Below are positions 7,988 to 16,113 of a DNA stretch of 64,000 nt, in pieces; positions within the stretch are counted from its first letter, which is position 1; every line of letters starts with the position of its first letter. The stretch spans positions 106,277 through 170,276 of the forward strand of contig NZ_JACHXM010000008.1 in NCBI RefSeq assembly GCF_014192055.1, given 5' to 3'. The notes below the pieces were generated by a model. It was not told where the DNA came from, did not search any database, and saw only the letters and a program-made list of their open reading frames with translations. The position numbers were made by a program, and so were the translations under genes. The stretch is from Halomonas organivorans (GTDB lineage: Bacteria > Pseudomonadota > Gammaproteobacteria > Pseudomonadales > Halomonadaceae).

Positions 7988-8692
7988 CTAGGCTTTTTCC
8001 TCGGCGAGCGCAGCGACCACCGCGGCATCGGCGTGCAGGGCCGTGGTGTCGTAGAGCGGCACCAAAGTATCGGCCTGGCCAACCAGCAGCGCGATCTCGG
8101 TGCAGCCGAGGATCACCGCCTCGGCGCCGCGGGCATGCAGGTCCGCGATGATCTCGAGAAACACCGCCTTCGAGGCCGGCTCGATGCACCCCTGGCACAG
8201 CTCATCGAAGATCACCCGATGCAACCGCTCGCGCTGCTCGGCTTCCGGCACCAGCACCTCGATGCCGAAGCGCTCGGTGAGCCGATCCTTGTAGAAGGCC
8301 TGTTCCATGGTAAAACGCGTACCCAGCAGTCCCACGCGGCGAATGCCGTCCTGGCGCAGCCGCTCGGCGGTGGCATCGGCGATGTGCAGCAACGGGATCT
8401 CGATGGCCGCCTCGACCTGAGGCGCCACCTTGTGCATGGTGTTGGTGGCAATCAGCAGCAAGTCCGCCCCCGCCGCCTGCACTCGCTGGGCCGCCTCGGC
8501 GAGCCGCTCGCCCGCCACGTCCCAGCGACCTTGCTGCTGCAGCGCCTCGATCTCGGCGAAGTCGACGCTGTAAAGCGCCACCTTCGCCGAATGAAAGCCG
8601 CCCAGCTCGCGCTTCACGCCCTCGTTGAGGGCCCGATAATAGCTCTGAGTGGATTCCCAGCTCATGCCGCCGAGCACGCCAATGGTCTTCAT
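7988..8692 (-). CDS. ygeA: Aspartate/glutamate racemase family protein (YgeA-like)
   Basis: 234 residues from ATG 8692, which has GGAGGTGACC just upstream. It begins MKTIGVLGGMSWEST, as E. coli YgeA does. The first catalytic position is the Thr of ATNTMHK rather than the usual Cys, while the second is the Cys of LGCTEIALL. This Thr/Cys pair is described for the L-Asp/Glu-specific YgeA subgroup, so the protein is probably a cytoplasmic amino-acid racemase with skewed chirality preference. It follows a GNAT gene by 29 bp and precedes the MOSC gene by 46 bp. Confidence 0.87.
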   Translation of the reverse strand: MKTIGVLGGMSWESTQSYYRALNEGVKRELGGFHSAKVALYSVDFAEIEALQQQGRWDVAGERLAEAAQRVQAAGADLLLIATNTMHKVAPQVEAAIEIPLLHIADATAERLRQDGIRRVGLLGTRFTMEQAFYKDRLTERFGIEVLVPEAEQRERLHRVIFDELCQGCIEPASKAVFLEIIADLHARGAEAVILGCTEIALLVGQADTLVPLYDTTALHADAAVVAALAEEKA

Positions 8693-8721
8693 GGTCACCT
8701 CCGTGTGGAACTGTTGGGACA

Positions 8722-9246
8722 TTACCAGTATTCCGGTGCCTCGAGAGAGGCCGCGCACCTCGCCCTACCCGCCAGACGCTCGAGCACGCCGAATGCAAGC
8801 TCGCTGGCCATCCAGGCCTCGGGATGCCCCAGCGGATGGGGAGCCGTAATGGCATGATCCGCCCGGAAGCCGGCCCTGGCATAGTAGCGGGGATCGCCCA
8901 GCACCAGCACGCAGTCGACCCCGGCAGCGGCCAGCCGCGCGAAGCCCTCGGCGATCAAGGCGCCGCCGGTCCCTCGCCGCTGCTGCCCGGGCGCCACCGC
9001 CAGAGGCGCGAGGATGCGCACACTCGCCCCTGGGTAGCCTTCGATCGATACCGCGCTGAAGATGGCATGCCCCACCAGCCTGCCCTGCCGTTCGGCGACC
9101 AGAGACAACAGCGGCCGTGCCGTATCGTCATGCAGCAGGGCCGTCACCAGTCGGCCGATCCCGGCCCCCTCCGACGAGCCGAAGGCCGCCTCGTGGAGGG
9201 AAAGCAAGGCGAGCTCGTCCTGCCCCGTCGATTCACGTATCGTCAA
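8722..9246 (-). CDS. GNAT-family N-acetyltransferase (YhbS-like)
   Basis: 174 residues if translation starts at the TTG at 9246, which is preceded by GGAGG at a good distance; another TTG in frame lies at 9312. The fold shows LTIRES, then VGHAIFSAVSI, LAPLAVAPGQQRRGTGGAL (the acetyl-CoA-binding loop) and VLGDPRYYARAGF. This order, with LGDPxYYxRFGF, is typical of YhbS/COG3153 acetyltransferases. The substrate is unknown. It begins the minus-strand run that continues with the racemase. Confidence 0.8.
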   Translation of the reverse strand: MTIRESTGQDELALLSLHEAAFGSSEGAGIGRLVTALLHDDTARPLLSLVAERQGRLVGHAIFSAVSIEGYPGASVRILAPLAVAPGQQRRGTGGALIAEGFARLAAAGVDCVLVLGDPRYYARAGFRADHAITAPHPLGHPEAWMASELAFGVLERLAGRARCAASLEAPEYW

Positions 9247-9351
9247 GCTCGCCTCCCCGATGCGACTCCCGGACGGTTTCCTCCAGCCTACTCCCCTGAT
9301 CACGACCCGCAAAAAGCGGGACGGTCAACGATGGACCCCAGCGCTCGTCGC

Positions 9352-10431
9352 TCAGCCGGCCTGCACGGCAACCTTTAGCACCCCGTCGCGCTGGTGGGAG
9401 AAGAGGTCATACGCCGCGGCAATGTCCTCCAGCGCATAGCGGTGGGTGACCAGCGGCCCAAGGTCCAGCCGGCCACTCTCGATGATGCCCATCAGCCGGC
9501 GCATGCGCTCCTTGCCGCCCGGACACAGCGAGGTGACGATGCGGTTGTCGCCGAGGCCGGCGCTGAAGGCGTCCAGCGGCAGGGTCAGGTCCTCGGAATA
9601 GACGCCGAGACTCGACAGGGTACCGCCTGGCTTGAGCACCCGCAGGGCGTTCTCGAAGGTGGCCTGCAGGCCCAGCGCCTCGATGGCCGCATCCACGCCA
9701 CGCCCACCGGTGAGGCGACGGATCTCGTCGACCACGTCCACCTTGCGGTAGTCCAGCACCACGTCGGCGCCGAGCCGGCGAGCCATGGCCAGCCGCTCGT
9801 CCACGCCGTCCACGGCAATGATCAGCCCGGCGCCTCGCAGCCGCGCTCCGGCGGTGGCGCAAAGCCCGATCGGTCCCTGGGCGAACACCGCCACGCTGTC
9901 GCCAATGCGGATGTTGGCCGACTCCGCTCCGGCGAAGCCGGTGGACATGATGTCCGGACACATCAGCACCTGCTCGTCGCTGAGCCCATCCGGCACCGGG
10001 CTGAGGTTGGCCTGGGCGTCGGGCACGCGCAGGTACTCGGCCTGGGCGCCGTCGATGGTATTGCCGAAGCGCCAGCCGCCCATCGGCTTGTAGCCGTGCC
10101 CGTGGTGGCCGCCATCCTGGGCGCTGCAGCCGTCCTGGCAAGCGTAGGAGGTGAAGCTCGGGCAGATGGCGCCGGCGATCACCCGCTGGCCTTCGGCATA
10201 GCCCTTGACGTTGACGCCGAGCTTCTCGATCACCCCCACAGGCTCGTGGCCCACGGTCAGGCCGCGCTCCACTGGATACTCGCCCTTGAGGATGTGCACG
10301 TCGGTGCCGCAGATGGTGGTGGTGGTCACGCGGATCAGGGCATCGTCGGGGCCGATGTCCGGGATTGGCTTGTCGTCGAGCTCGATGCGGCCGGGCTCGA
10401 CGAAGATGGCGGCTTTCATCATGGCAGGCAT
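9352..10431 (-). CDS. Zinc-dependent alcohol dehydrogenase (secondary/isopropanol dehydrogenase type)
   Basis: 359 residues from ATG 10431, with AGGAG about 9 bases upstream. It is a medium-chain dehydrogenase/reductase with catalytic-zinc ligands in ICGTDVH and GHEPVG and an NAD(P)-binding Rossmann segment around GIGL-like AQGPIGLCATAGARLRGAG. The blocks CPDIMSTGFAGAE and SLCPGGKERM resemble clostridial secondary alcohol dehydrogenases. An insertion rich in Gly and His (SAQDGGHHGHGYKPMGGWRFG) sits where many ADHs hold the structural zinc. Probable role: NAD(P)-dependent oxidation of a secondary alcohol or aldehyde reduction. It is divergent from the EamA exporter. Confidence 0.87.
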   Translation of the reverse strand: MPAMMKAAIFVEPGRIELDDKPIPDIGPDDALIRVTTTTICGTDVHILKGEYPVERGLTVGHEPVGVIEKLGVNVKGYAEGQRVIAGAICPSFTSYACQDGCSAQDGGHHGHGYKPMGGWRFGNTIDGAQAEYLRVPDAQANLSPVPDGLSDEQVLMCPDIMSTGFAGAESANIRIGDSVAVFAQGPIGLCATAGARLRGAGLIIAVDGVDERLAMARRLGADVVLDYRKVDVVDEIRRLTGGRGVDAAIEALGLQATFENALRVLKPGGTLSSLGVYSEDLTLPLDAFSAGLGDNRIVTSLCPGGKERMRRLMGIIESGRLDLGPLVTHRYALEDIAAAYDLFSHQRDGVLKVAVQAG

Positions 10432-10641
10432 GGCGGCTCTCCTCGCGGGAAAAATCTCATCACAGCACAGCCTGGCCCGGGCGGGGTTGCGCTGGATCAA
10501 GCCGACGCCAGAGATGCCTCTGAGCATGACAATCCGGGAGGTGGAGCGACGTTAACTTCCATGCCCTTCCCCGCCGTTGCCCAGGCGATTAACCTGCTCA
10601 TGGTTACCCGACCTTTAACCACTCGCCACCAGGACACCGCC

Positions 10642-11550
10642 ATGAGCCCGGCTGACACCCTTCGCCTGATCCTGCTCTCCTCGCTGTGGGGGATGTCGTT
10701 CATCTTCATGCGCGTGGCGGTGCCCGAGTTCGGTCCGGTGCCGCTGATCCTGGTGCGCATGGGCGTGGGCGCGCTGCTGATGGTGCCGCTGCTGCTCGGC
10801 GCCCGCTACCTGCGCCTGGTGCGGGACAACGCCGGTAAGCTGATGCTGCTGGGGCTGGTCAACCACGTGCTGCCGTTCTCGCTGCTGGCGCTGGCCACCA
10901 CGCGGCTGGAGGCCGGCTTCACCTCGCTGATCAACGCCACCACGCCGCTGTTCACCGCCCTGCTCGGCGCGCTGTTCTTCGCCACGCCGGTGTCACGGCG
11001 CCAGTACCTGGGCCTGGCGCTGGCCTTCCTCGGCGTCTACGTGCTCTCCGCGGATCGGCTGGACTTCGCCCTCGGCGGCGATGGCTGGTTCATCCTCGCG
11101 GTGCTCGGTGCCACCTTCTGCTACGGCATCGCCACCAACTATTCCAAGACGTACCTGTCCCACCTGCCGGTGCGCGTGCTGGCCGCCGGCAGTTGCGCGA
11201 TGTCAGGGCTGATCCTGCTGCTGCCGGGCCTGTGGCTGTGGCCCCAGGCCCCGATCAGCGGCCTGGGCTGGGCCAACGGCCTGGCGCTGGCGGTGTTCAG
11301 CACCACCCTGGCGTTTCTGCTCTACTTCGGGCTGATTGCCAGCGCCGGGGCTACTGCCACCTCCACGGTCACTTTCCTGGTGCCGGTCAGCGCCCTGCTC
11401 TGGGGCTATCTGCTGCTCGACGAGACGCTGAGCCTGCAGGTCCTGGCCGGCATGGCGATTACCCTGGCCGGCACCGCCATCGCCACCGGCGTGCTACGCC
11501 TGGGCTGGCCGACACGCCTGGCCCGGCGACGCGACGAGCGCCTAGACTGA
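10642..11550 (+). CDS. EamA/DMT-family membrane transporter
   Basis: 302 residues with ten hydrophobic segments in two repeats, each with EamA features: SSLWGMSFIFMRVAVPEFGP in the first half and FLVPVSALLWGYLLLDETLS in the second. Such proteins sit in the inner membrane and usually export amino acids or related metabolites. ATG 10642 fits the first helix; an in-frame ATG at 10561 would add 27 polar residues and is less likely. The 210-bp divergent region before it holds TAACC/GGTTA inverted half-sites at about 10590-10607 but no firm promoter. Confidence 0.82.
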   Translation: MSPADTLRLILLSSLWGMSFIFMRVAVPEFGPVPLILVRMGVGALLMVPLLLGARYLRLVRDNAGKLMLLGLVNHVLPFSLLALATTRLEAGFTSLINATTPLFTALLGALFFATPVSRRQYLGLALAFLGVYVLSADRLDFALGGDGWFILAVLGATFCYGIATNYSKTYLSHLPVRVLAAGSCAMSGLILLLPGLWLWPQAPISGLGWANGLALAVFSTTLAFLLYFGLIASAGATATSTVTFLVPVSALLWGYLLLDETLSLQVLAGMAITLAGTAIATGVLRLGWPTRLARRRDERLD

Positions 11551-11581
11551 AGCCGATGCTGCCCCGACCCACGGGAGCCCC

Positions 11582-12337
11582 ATGGACACCGCCCGCCTGC
11601 GCTTCCACGGCGAGCTCGACGACTTCCTGCCCCGCGAGCGGCGCGGCCGCACGCTGGCCTACCGGGTCGACCGCCGCGCCGCCATCAAGGACGTGATCGA
11701 GGCCCTCGGCGTGCCTCACCCGGAGATCGACGCCATCCTCGTCGATGGCACCTTGGTGGGCTTCGACCACCCCCTCGCCGCCGGAGAGACGGTGAACGTC
11801 TACCCCGCCAACGTCGCACCGCCCGGGGCCGCGTCGCATCGCCTACGCCCACCCCTGCCGCAGCCGCCCCGCTTCGTGCTCGACGTCCACCTGGGCCGAC
11901 TGGCCCGCTACCTGCGCCTGCTGGGGCTGGACTGTCGCTATCGCAATCGCGCCGACGATGCCGAGCTGGCCGAATGGGCCGAGACCGAGGATCGCATCCT
12001 GCTGACCCGCGACCGCAACCTGCTCAAGCGCCGACGAGTTGCCCTGGGGCGCTTCGTGCGCGCCGATGCCCCCTTCGACCAGCTCGTGGAGGTAATACGG
12101 GCCTTCGTGCGACGCGACGAGCTGGCACCCTTCACTCGCTGCACGCGCTGCAACGGCCGACTCGAGGCCGTCGCCAAGGACACGGTGATTCATCGGCTGG
12201 AACCGCTGACGCGCCGCTATATTGACGACTTCCTGCGCTGCGAAGCCTGCGGCCAGCTGTACTGGCACGGCAGCCACGTGTCGCGCATGCAATCCCTGGT
12301 GGCCAGGCTGCACCACCGGCTCGATGAGGCAACATGA
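11582..12337 (+). CDS. Mut7-C RNase domain protein with ubiquitin-like N terminus
   Basis: 251 residues. An N-terminal beta-grasp segment (about 3-80, RLRFHGELDDFLP to VNVYPANV) is joined to a Mut7-C/PIN-like domain starting FVLDVHLGRLARYLRLLGLD, with acidic residues in RADDAEL and LTRDRNLLKRR. A C-terminal zinc ribbon has two Cys pairs, CTRC and CEAC. Mut7-C proteins are predicted ribonucleases related to the C terminus of the nematode exonuclease Mut-7; no bacterial function is settled. It starts 31 bp after the EamA gene on the same strand. Confidence 0.83.
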   Translation: MDTARLRFHGELDDFLPRERRGRTLAYRVDRRAAIKDVIEALGVPHPEIDAILVDGTLVGFDHPLAAGETVNVYPANVAPPGAASHRLRPPLPQPPRFVLDVHLGRLARYLRLLGLDCRYRNRADDAELAEWAETEDRILLTRDRNLLKRRRVALGRFVRADAPFDQLVEVIRAFVRRDELAPFTRCTRCNGRLEAVAKDTVIHRLEPLTRRYIDDFLRCEACGQLYWHGSHVSRMQSLVARLHHRLDEAT

Positions 12338-12339
12338 AA

Positions 12340-12369
12340 GACGGCCGTGGCGTCGCCGCCACGGCCGTC
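12340..12369. terminator. Convergent hairpin between Mut7-C gene and enoyl-CoA hydratase
   Basis: GACGGCCGTGGC (12340-12351) pairs perfectly with 12358-12369, a 12-bp GC-rich stem with a 6-base loop. It begins right after the Mut7-C stop and lies 26 bp beyond the end of the opposing gene, so it could stop transcription from both sides. There is no T run, so termination would be weak or Rho-assisted. Confidence 0.6.
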
Positions 12370-12395
12370 GGTCTCAACGGCGAGACGAGCGCCGC

Positions 12396-13169
12396 TCAGA
12401 AGTTCGGCTTGCGCTTCTCGACGAAGGCGCTCATGCCTTCGCGCTGTTCCTCGCCGGCGAAGCACAGCGCGAACAGGCTGGTCTCCAGGGCCAGCGCGCT
12501 GTCCAGGTCCTGGTCCATGCCATCGTGGACCGCCTGCTTGGCACCGCGCACCGCCTGCGGACCGTTGCCACCGAGTTGCTTGGTCAGCTCGGCGGCATAG
12601 TCCTCGAGCTCGGCCTGGGGCATCACCCGGTTGACCAGGCCGATGCGCAGCGCCTCATTGGCATCGATCTTGCGCCCGGTGGTGACCAGGTCCAGGGCCA
12701 TGGCCGGGCCGACTCGGCGCGGCAGGCGCTGGGTGCCACCGAAGCCGGGAATCACCCCAAGCAGCACCTCCGGCTGACCGAACACGGCGTTGTCGCTGGC
12801 CACCGCCCAGTCGCAGGCCAGCGCCAGCTCGCAGCCACCGCCCAGGCAGAAGCCGTTGACCAGCGCCACCACCGGCACCGGCAGGGCCTCCAGCCGCTTG
12901 AGGGTGGCGAGCGCCTGGCCGGCGAAATCGCGGGCCTGGGGTGCGCTCTTGTCGCGCATCTCGGTGATGTCGGCACCGGCCACGAAGGCCTTCTCGCCGG
13001 CCCCGGTGATCAGTACCGCGCGCAGGTCATTGCGGGCCTCGAGCTCGTCGAGGGTCGCCGCCAGGGCGGCGATGACATCGCTGTTGAGGGCGTTAAGTGC
13101 CTTGGGACGGTTGACGGTCAGGCGCACGACGCCAGCGTTGTCCTGCACCTCGATCGGCTGCTCGCTCAT
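12396..13169 (-). CDS. Enoyl-CoA hydratase/isomerase (crotonase family)
   Basis: 257 residues, a typical crotonase length. It hydrates trans-2-enoyl-CoA to 3-hydroxyacyl-CoA in beta-oxidation. The oxyanion-hole segment FVAGADITEM and catalytic glutamates Glu114 (GGGCELALACD) and Glu134 (GQPEVLLGVIPGFGGTQRL) are all present. GAGGAG precedes ATG 13169. It lies downstream of a 3-hydroxyacyl-CoA dehydrogenase and an acyl-CoA dehydrogenase on the same strand, giving three consecutive steps of acyl-CoA oxidation. A role in PHA precursor supply is conceivable because phaC is 8 kb away, but nothing in the sequence shows it. Confidence 0.92.
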   Translation of the reverse strand: MSEQPIEVQDNAGVVRLTVNRPKALNALNSDVIAALAATLDELEARNDLRAVLITGAGEKAFVAGADITEMRDKSAPQARDFAGQALATLKRLEALPVPVVALVNGFCLGGGCELALACDWAVASDNAVFGQPEVLLGVIPGFGGTQRLPRRVGPAMALDLVTTGRKIDANEALRIGLVNRVMPQAELEDYAAELTKQLGGNGPQAVRGAKQAVHDGMDQDLDSALALETSLFALCFAGEEQREGMSAFVEKRKPNF

Positions 13170-13255
13170 GATGACTCCTCGTGATGACGAAAGGGACGAT
13201 CCGCCCTCACCCTAGCGAACGCTTGGTTGGGCGGCAATCACGGCTTTGGTAGAGG

Positions 13256-14104
13256 TCACGAATAGACGTGGAAACCGCGCCCGGACTTGCGCCCCAGATA
13301 GCCGGCCTCGACCATGCGCCTGAGCAACGGACAGGGCCGGTACTTGGGATCGCCGAAGCCCTCCTGGAGGACCTCCATGATCGCCAGGCAGACGTCCAGG
13401 CCGATCAGATCGGCAAGCTGCAGGGGCCCCATCGGATGAGCGGCGCCGAGCTGCATGGCCTGGTCCACCGCCTCGGGGGTAGCCGCGCCCTCCTGCACCA
13501 GGAACGCCGCCTCGTTGATCATCGGCACCAGCAGGCGATTGACGGCGAAGCCGGGGGAGTCGCCCACCCGCACCGCGGTCTTGCCCAGCGCCTCGGCCAG
13601 GGCCTCGATGCGCGCCACGGTGGCGTCGCTGGTCTGCTCGGCGCGAATCACCTCGACCAGCTTCAAGACCGGCACCGGGTTGAAGAAGTGCATGCCCACG
13701 ACCCGCTCGGGCCGCGCGCTGACCGCGGCCAGCCGGGTCAGCGACAGCGAGGAGGTGTTGGAGGCCAGGATGGCGTCGTCGCTGAGCCGGCTGAGGTCCC
13801 GGAACAATTGTTCCTTGAGTTCCGGCTGCTCGGGGGCGGCCTCGATGATCACCGCACAGTCGGCCAGGGTCTCCAGGTCGGCGGTGGTCAGCAGCCGCGC
13901 CATGGCCTCCTCGCGGCCAGCCTCGCTCAAGCGGTCCTTGGCCACCAGCTTGCCCAGTCCCGCATCGATGGCGCTGCGGGCCCGCTCCAGGGCGGCCTCG
14001 GCCACGTCATACAGGCGCACCCGAAATCCGCTGGTCGCCAGCACCTGGGCAATACCCTGGCCCATGGTGCCGGCGCCCACGACGCCGATCGGTTGTTGAC
14101 TCAT
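13256..14104 (-). CDS. 3-hydroxyacyl-CoA (3-hydroxybutyryl-CoA) dehydrogenase
   Basis: 282 residues, the length of the stand-alone 3-hydroxybutyryl-CoA dehydrogenase type. NAD-binding GAGTMGQG is at 10-17. SNTSS (115-119), catalytic His139 in GMHFFNPVP and Glu151 (LVEVI) are intact. The C-terminal domain has DSPGFAVNRLL and AHPMGPLQLADLIGLD. It oxidises (S)-3-hydroxyacyl-CoA with NAD+. AGGAG precedes ATG 14104. It sits between the acyl-CoA dehydrogenase and enoyl-CoA hydratase genes on the same strand with 86-106 bp spacers. Confidence 0.93.
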   Translation of the reverse strand: MSQQPIGVVGAGTMGQGIAQVLATSGFRVRLYDVAEAALERARSAIDAGLGKLVAKDRLSEAGREEAMARLLTTADLETLADCAVIIEAAPEQPELKEQLFRDLSRLSDDAILASNTSSLSLTRLAAVSARPERVVGMHFFNPVPVLKLVEVIRAEQTSDATVARIEALAEALGKTAVRVGDSPGFAVNRLLVPMINEAAFLVQEGAATPEAVDQAMQLGAAHPMGPLQLADLIGLDVCLAIMEVLQEGFGDPKYRPCPLLRRMVEAGYLGRKSGRGFHVYS

Positions 14105-14210
14105 CGCTGCCTCTCCTCCTCTCGAGTGGATGACGTGCCCGCGGGCATCCGGTGCAGCATGCACCGCCGGCGCCCGCCGGTCGAGCCCTCGGCGGGGCAG
14201 CGTCAAGCGA

Positions 14211-16007
14211 TCAGAGGGTAGCGGGATCCAGCGCAGCGAGGCTCGCCATGCCGGCCTCGATCGATGACAGCTGGGCACGGCCCAGCGGCAGCCAGTGACG
14301 CAGCCCATGATCGGCGGCGGCCAGCTTGGCCCGATAGAAATCGCCGTCATCGCTGCCGGCCGCCAGGGCAGCCTCGGCACGCAGCGCGGACCGCCCGAGT
14401 TGCCAGGCACACAGCACGTGGCCGGTGAGCGCCAGGAAGGGGGTGGCATAGGCCTGAACGGCGTCCGCGCCGCGCTCGGGATCCGCCCCCTGCGCCAGCA
14501 CCAGGCTCATGGCGGTACGCAGATCCTCGATGCCGGCGGCCAGGCTCTCGCCCAGCGGGCGCAGCGAGGCGCTGGCGGCCAGGGCCTCGGCGGTCCCCGC
14601 CACCTCGTCGACCAACGCGGTCATGGCGGCACCGCCGTCCCGAGCCAGCTTGCGGCCCGCCAGGTCGAGGGCCTGGATGCCGTTGGTACCCTCGTAGATG
14701 GGCGCGATGCGCGCATCGCGCAGCAGCTGAGCGGCGCCGGTCTCCTCGATGTAGCCCATGCCACCGTGGACCTGTACCCCCAGCGAGGCGATCTCCACCG
14801 CCTGGTCGGTGGAAAAGGCCTTGACCACCGGGATCAGCACCTCGACCCGCGCCTGGGCCGATTGCCGCTCGGTCTCGTCGGCCGCATGGCGCGCCAGGTC
14901 CATCTGCGCCGCACAGCTCAGCGCCAGGGCCCGCAGCGCATCGGTGCGGGCCCGCATGGAGAGCAGCATGCGCTTGACGTTGAGGTGCTCGGCGATCGCG
15001 CAGGGCGCGCCGCCGCGGCGCCCCTGCACCCGCTCCAGGGCGTAGGCACGGGCCTGCTGGCAGGCGCGCTCGGCCACCCCGATGCCCTGGATGCCGACCT
15101 TATGGCGCGCCTCGTTCATCATGGTGAACATGTGATTGAGGCCTCGCCCCTCCTCGCCGACCAGGTAGCCGATGGCGCCTTCCCGCTCGCCGAAGCTCAG
15201 CGCGCAGGTGGGCGAGCCATGGATGCCGAGCTTGTGCTCGAGCCCGGAGCAGACCACGTCGTTGCGTTCGCCGAGGGAGCCGTCGTCGTTGACCAGGAAC
15301 TTGGGGACCAGAAACAGCGAGATGCCCTTGTTGCCCTCGGGAGCGTCCGGCGTGCGCGCCAGCACCAGATGCAGGATGTTCTCGGCGGCCTCGTGCTCCC
15401 CCCAGGTGATGAAGATCTTCTGTCCGGTGAGCCGATAGTGATCGCCCTCTTCGTCGGGGCAAGGCACCGCCAGGGTACGCACCTGGGAGAGATCGGAGCC
15501 GGCCTGGGGCTCGGTGAGGTTCATGGTGCCGGTCCAGCGGCCCTCCACCAGCGGTGGCAGATAGCGTGCCTGCAGGGCCTCGCTGCCGTGTCGTGACAGC
15601 GCCTCGATGGCGCCAGCGGTGAGCATGGGGCACAGCCCGAGCGCCATGTTGGCGCCGTGCAGCATCTCCTGGACAGCACTGGCCACCACTTCCGGCAAGC
15701 CCTGACCGCCCCGGCTCTCGGCGACGCCGATGCCGTTCCAGCCGCCCTCGGCATAGGCCCGATAGGCCTCGGCGAAACCCTCCGGCACCTCGACCCCGCC
15801 ATCTTCTCGACGACGACATCCCTGGCGATCCCCGCTGGCATTGAGCGGCGCCCAGACCTCGCCGGCCAGCCGAGCGGCCTCATCGAGCACGGCATCGACC
15901 AGCTCGGGCTCGAGTTCCTCGTAACCGGGCAGGGACAGCGAAGCGTGCTCGAGAAGCTCCTCGAGCACGAAGCGGACATCGCGAAGCGGCGGCATGAATG
16001 GCGTCAT
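14211..16007 (-). CDS. Acyl-CoA dehydrogenase, large (DmdC-like) type
   Basis: 598 residues, about 200 longer than classical short-chain enzymes. It matches the group with an extra C-terminal helical domain that includes DmdC and many Halomonas/Pseudomonas long-chain enzymes. FAD-binding NLTEPQAGSDL is at 163-173, KIFITWGEHE near 197-206, and catalytic Glu439 in IYEGTNGIQ. It introduces the 2,3-double bond into an acyl-CoA and passes electrons to electron-transfer flavoprotein. It heads the beta-oxidation run; the ribosome site is weak. The 106 bp upstream, to the MFS gene, show nothing distinctive. Confidence 0.92.
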   Translation of the reverse strand: MTPFMPPLRDVRFVLEELLEHASLSLPGYEELEPELVDAVLDEAARLAGEVWAPLNASGDRQGCRRREDGGVEVPEGFAEAYRAYAEGGWNGIGVAESRGGQGLPEVVASAVQEMLHGANMALGLCPMLTAGAIEALSRHGSEALQARYLPPLVEGRWTGTMNLTEPQAGSDLSQVRTLAVPCPDEEGDHYRLTGQKIFITWGEHEAAENILHLVLARTPDAPEGNKGISLFLVPKFLVNDDGSLGERNDVVCSGLEHKLGIHGSPTCALSFGEREGAIGYLVGEEGRGLNHMFTMMNEARHKVGIQGIGVAERACQQARAYALERVQGRRGGAPCAIAEHLNVKRMLLSMRARTDALRALALSCAAQMDLARHAADETERQSAQARVEVLIPVVKAFSTDQAVEIASLGVQVHGGMGYIEETGAAQLLRDARIAPIYEGTNGIQALDLAGRKLARDGGAAMTALVDEVAGTAEALAASASLRPLGESLAAGIEDLRTAMSLVLAQGADPERGADAVQAYATPFLALTGHVLCAWQLGRSALRAEAALAAGSDDGDFYRAKLAAADHGLRHWLPLGRAQLSSIEAGMASLAALDPATL

Positions 16008-16113
16008 GGGGTCACCCTAGGAAAAATGATACCGGCGATAGTAGATTCACTACTTTTCGCCGGCCATTATCCGTAGGTCGGGTATACGTGCCGCTGATGA
16101 CGATGCAGGAACG

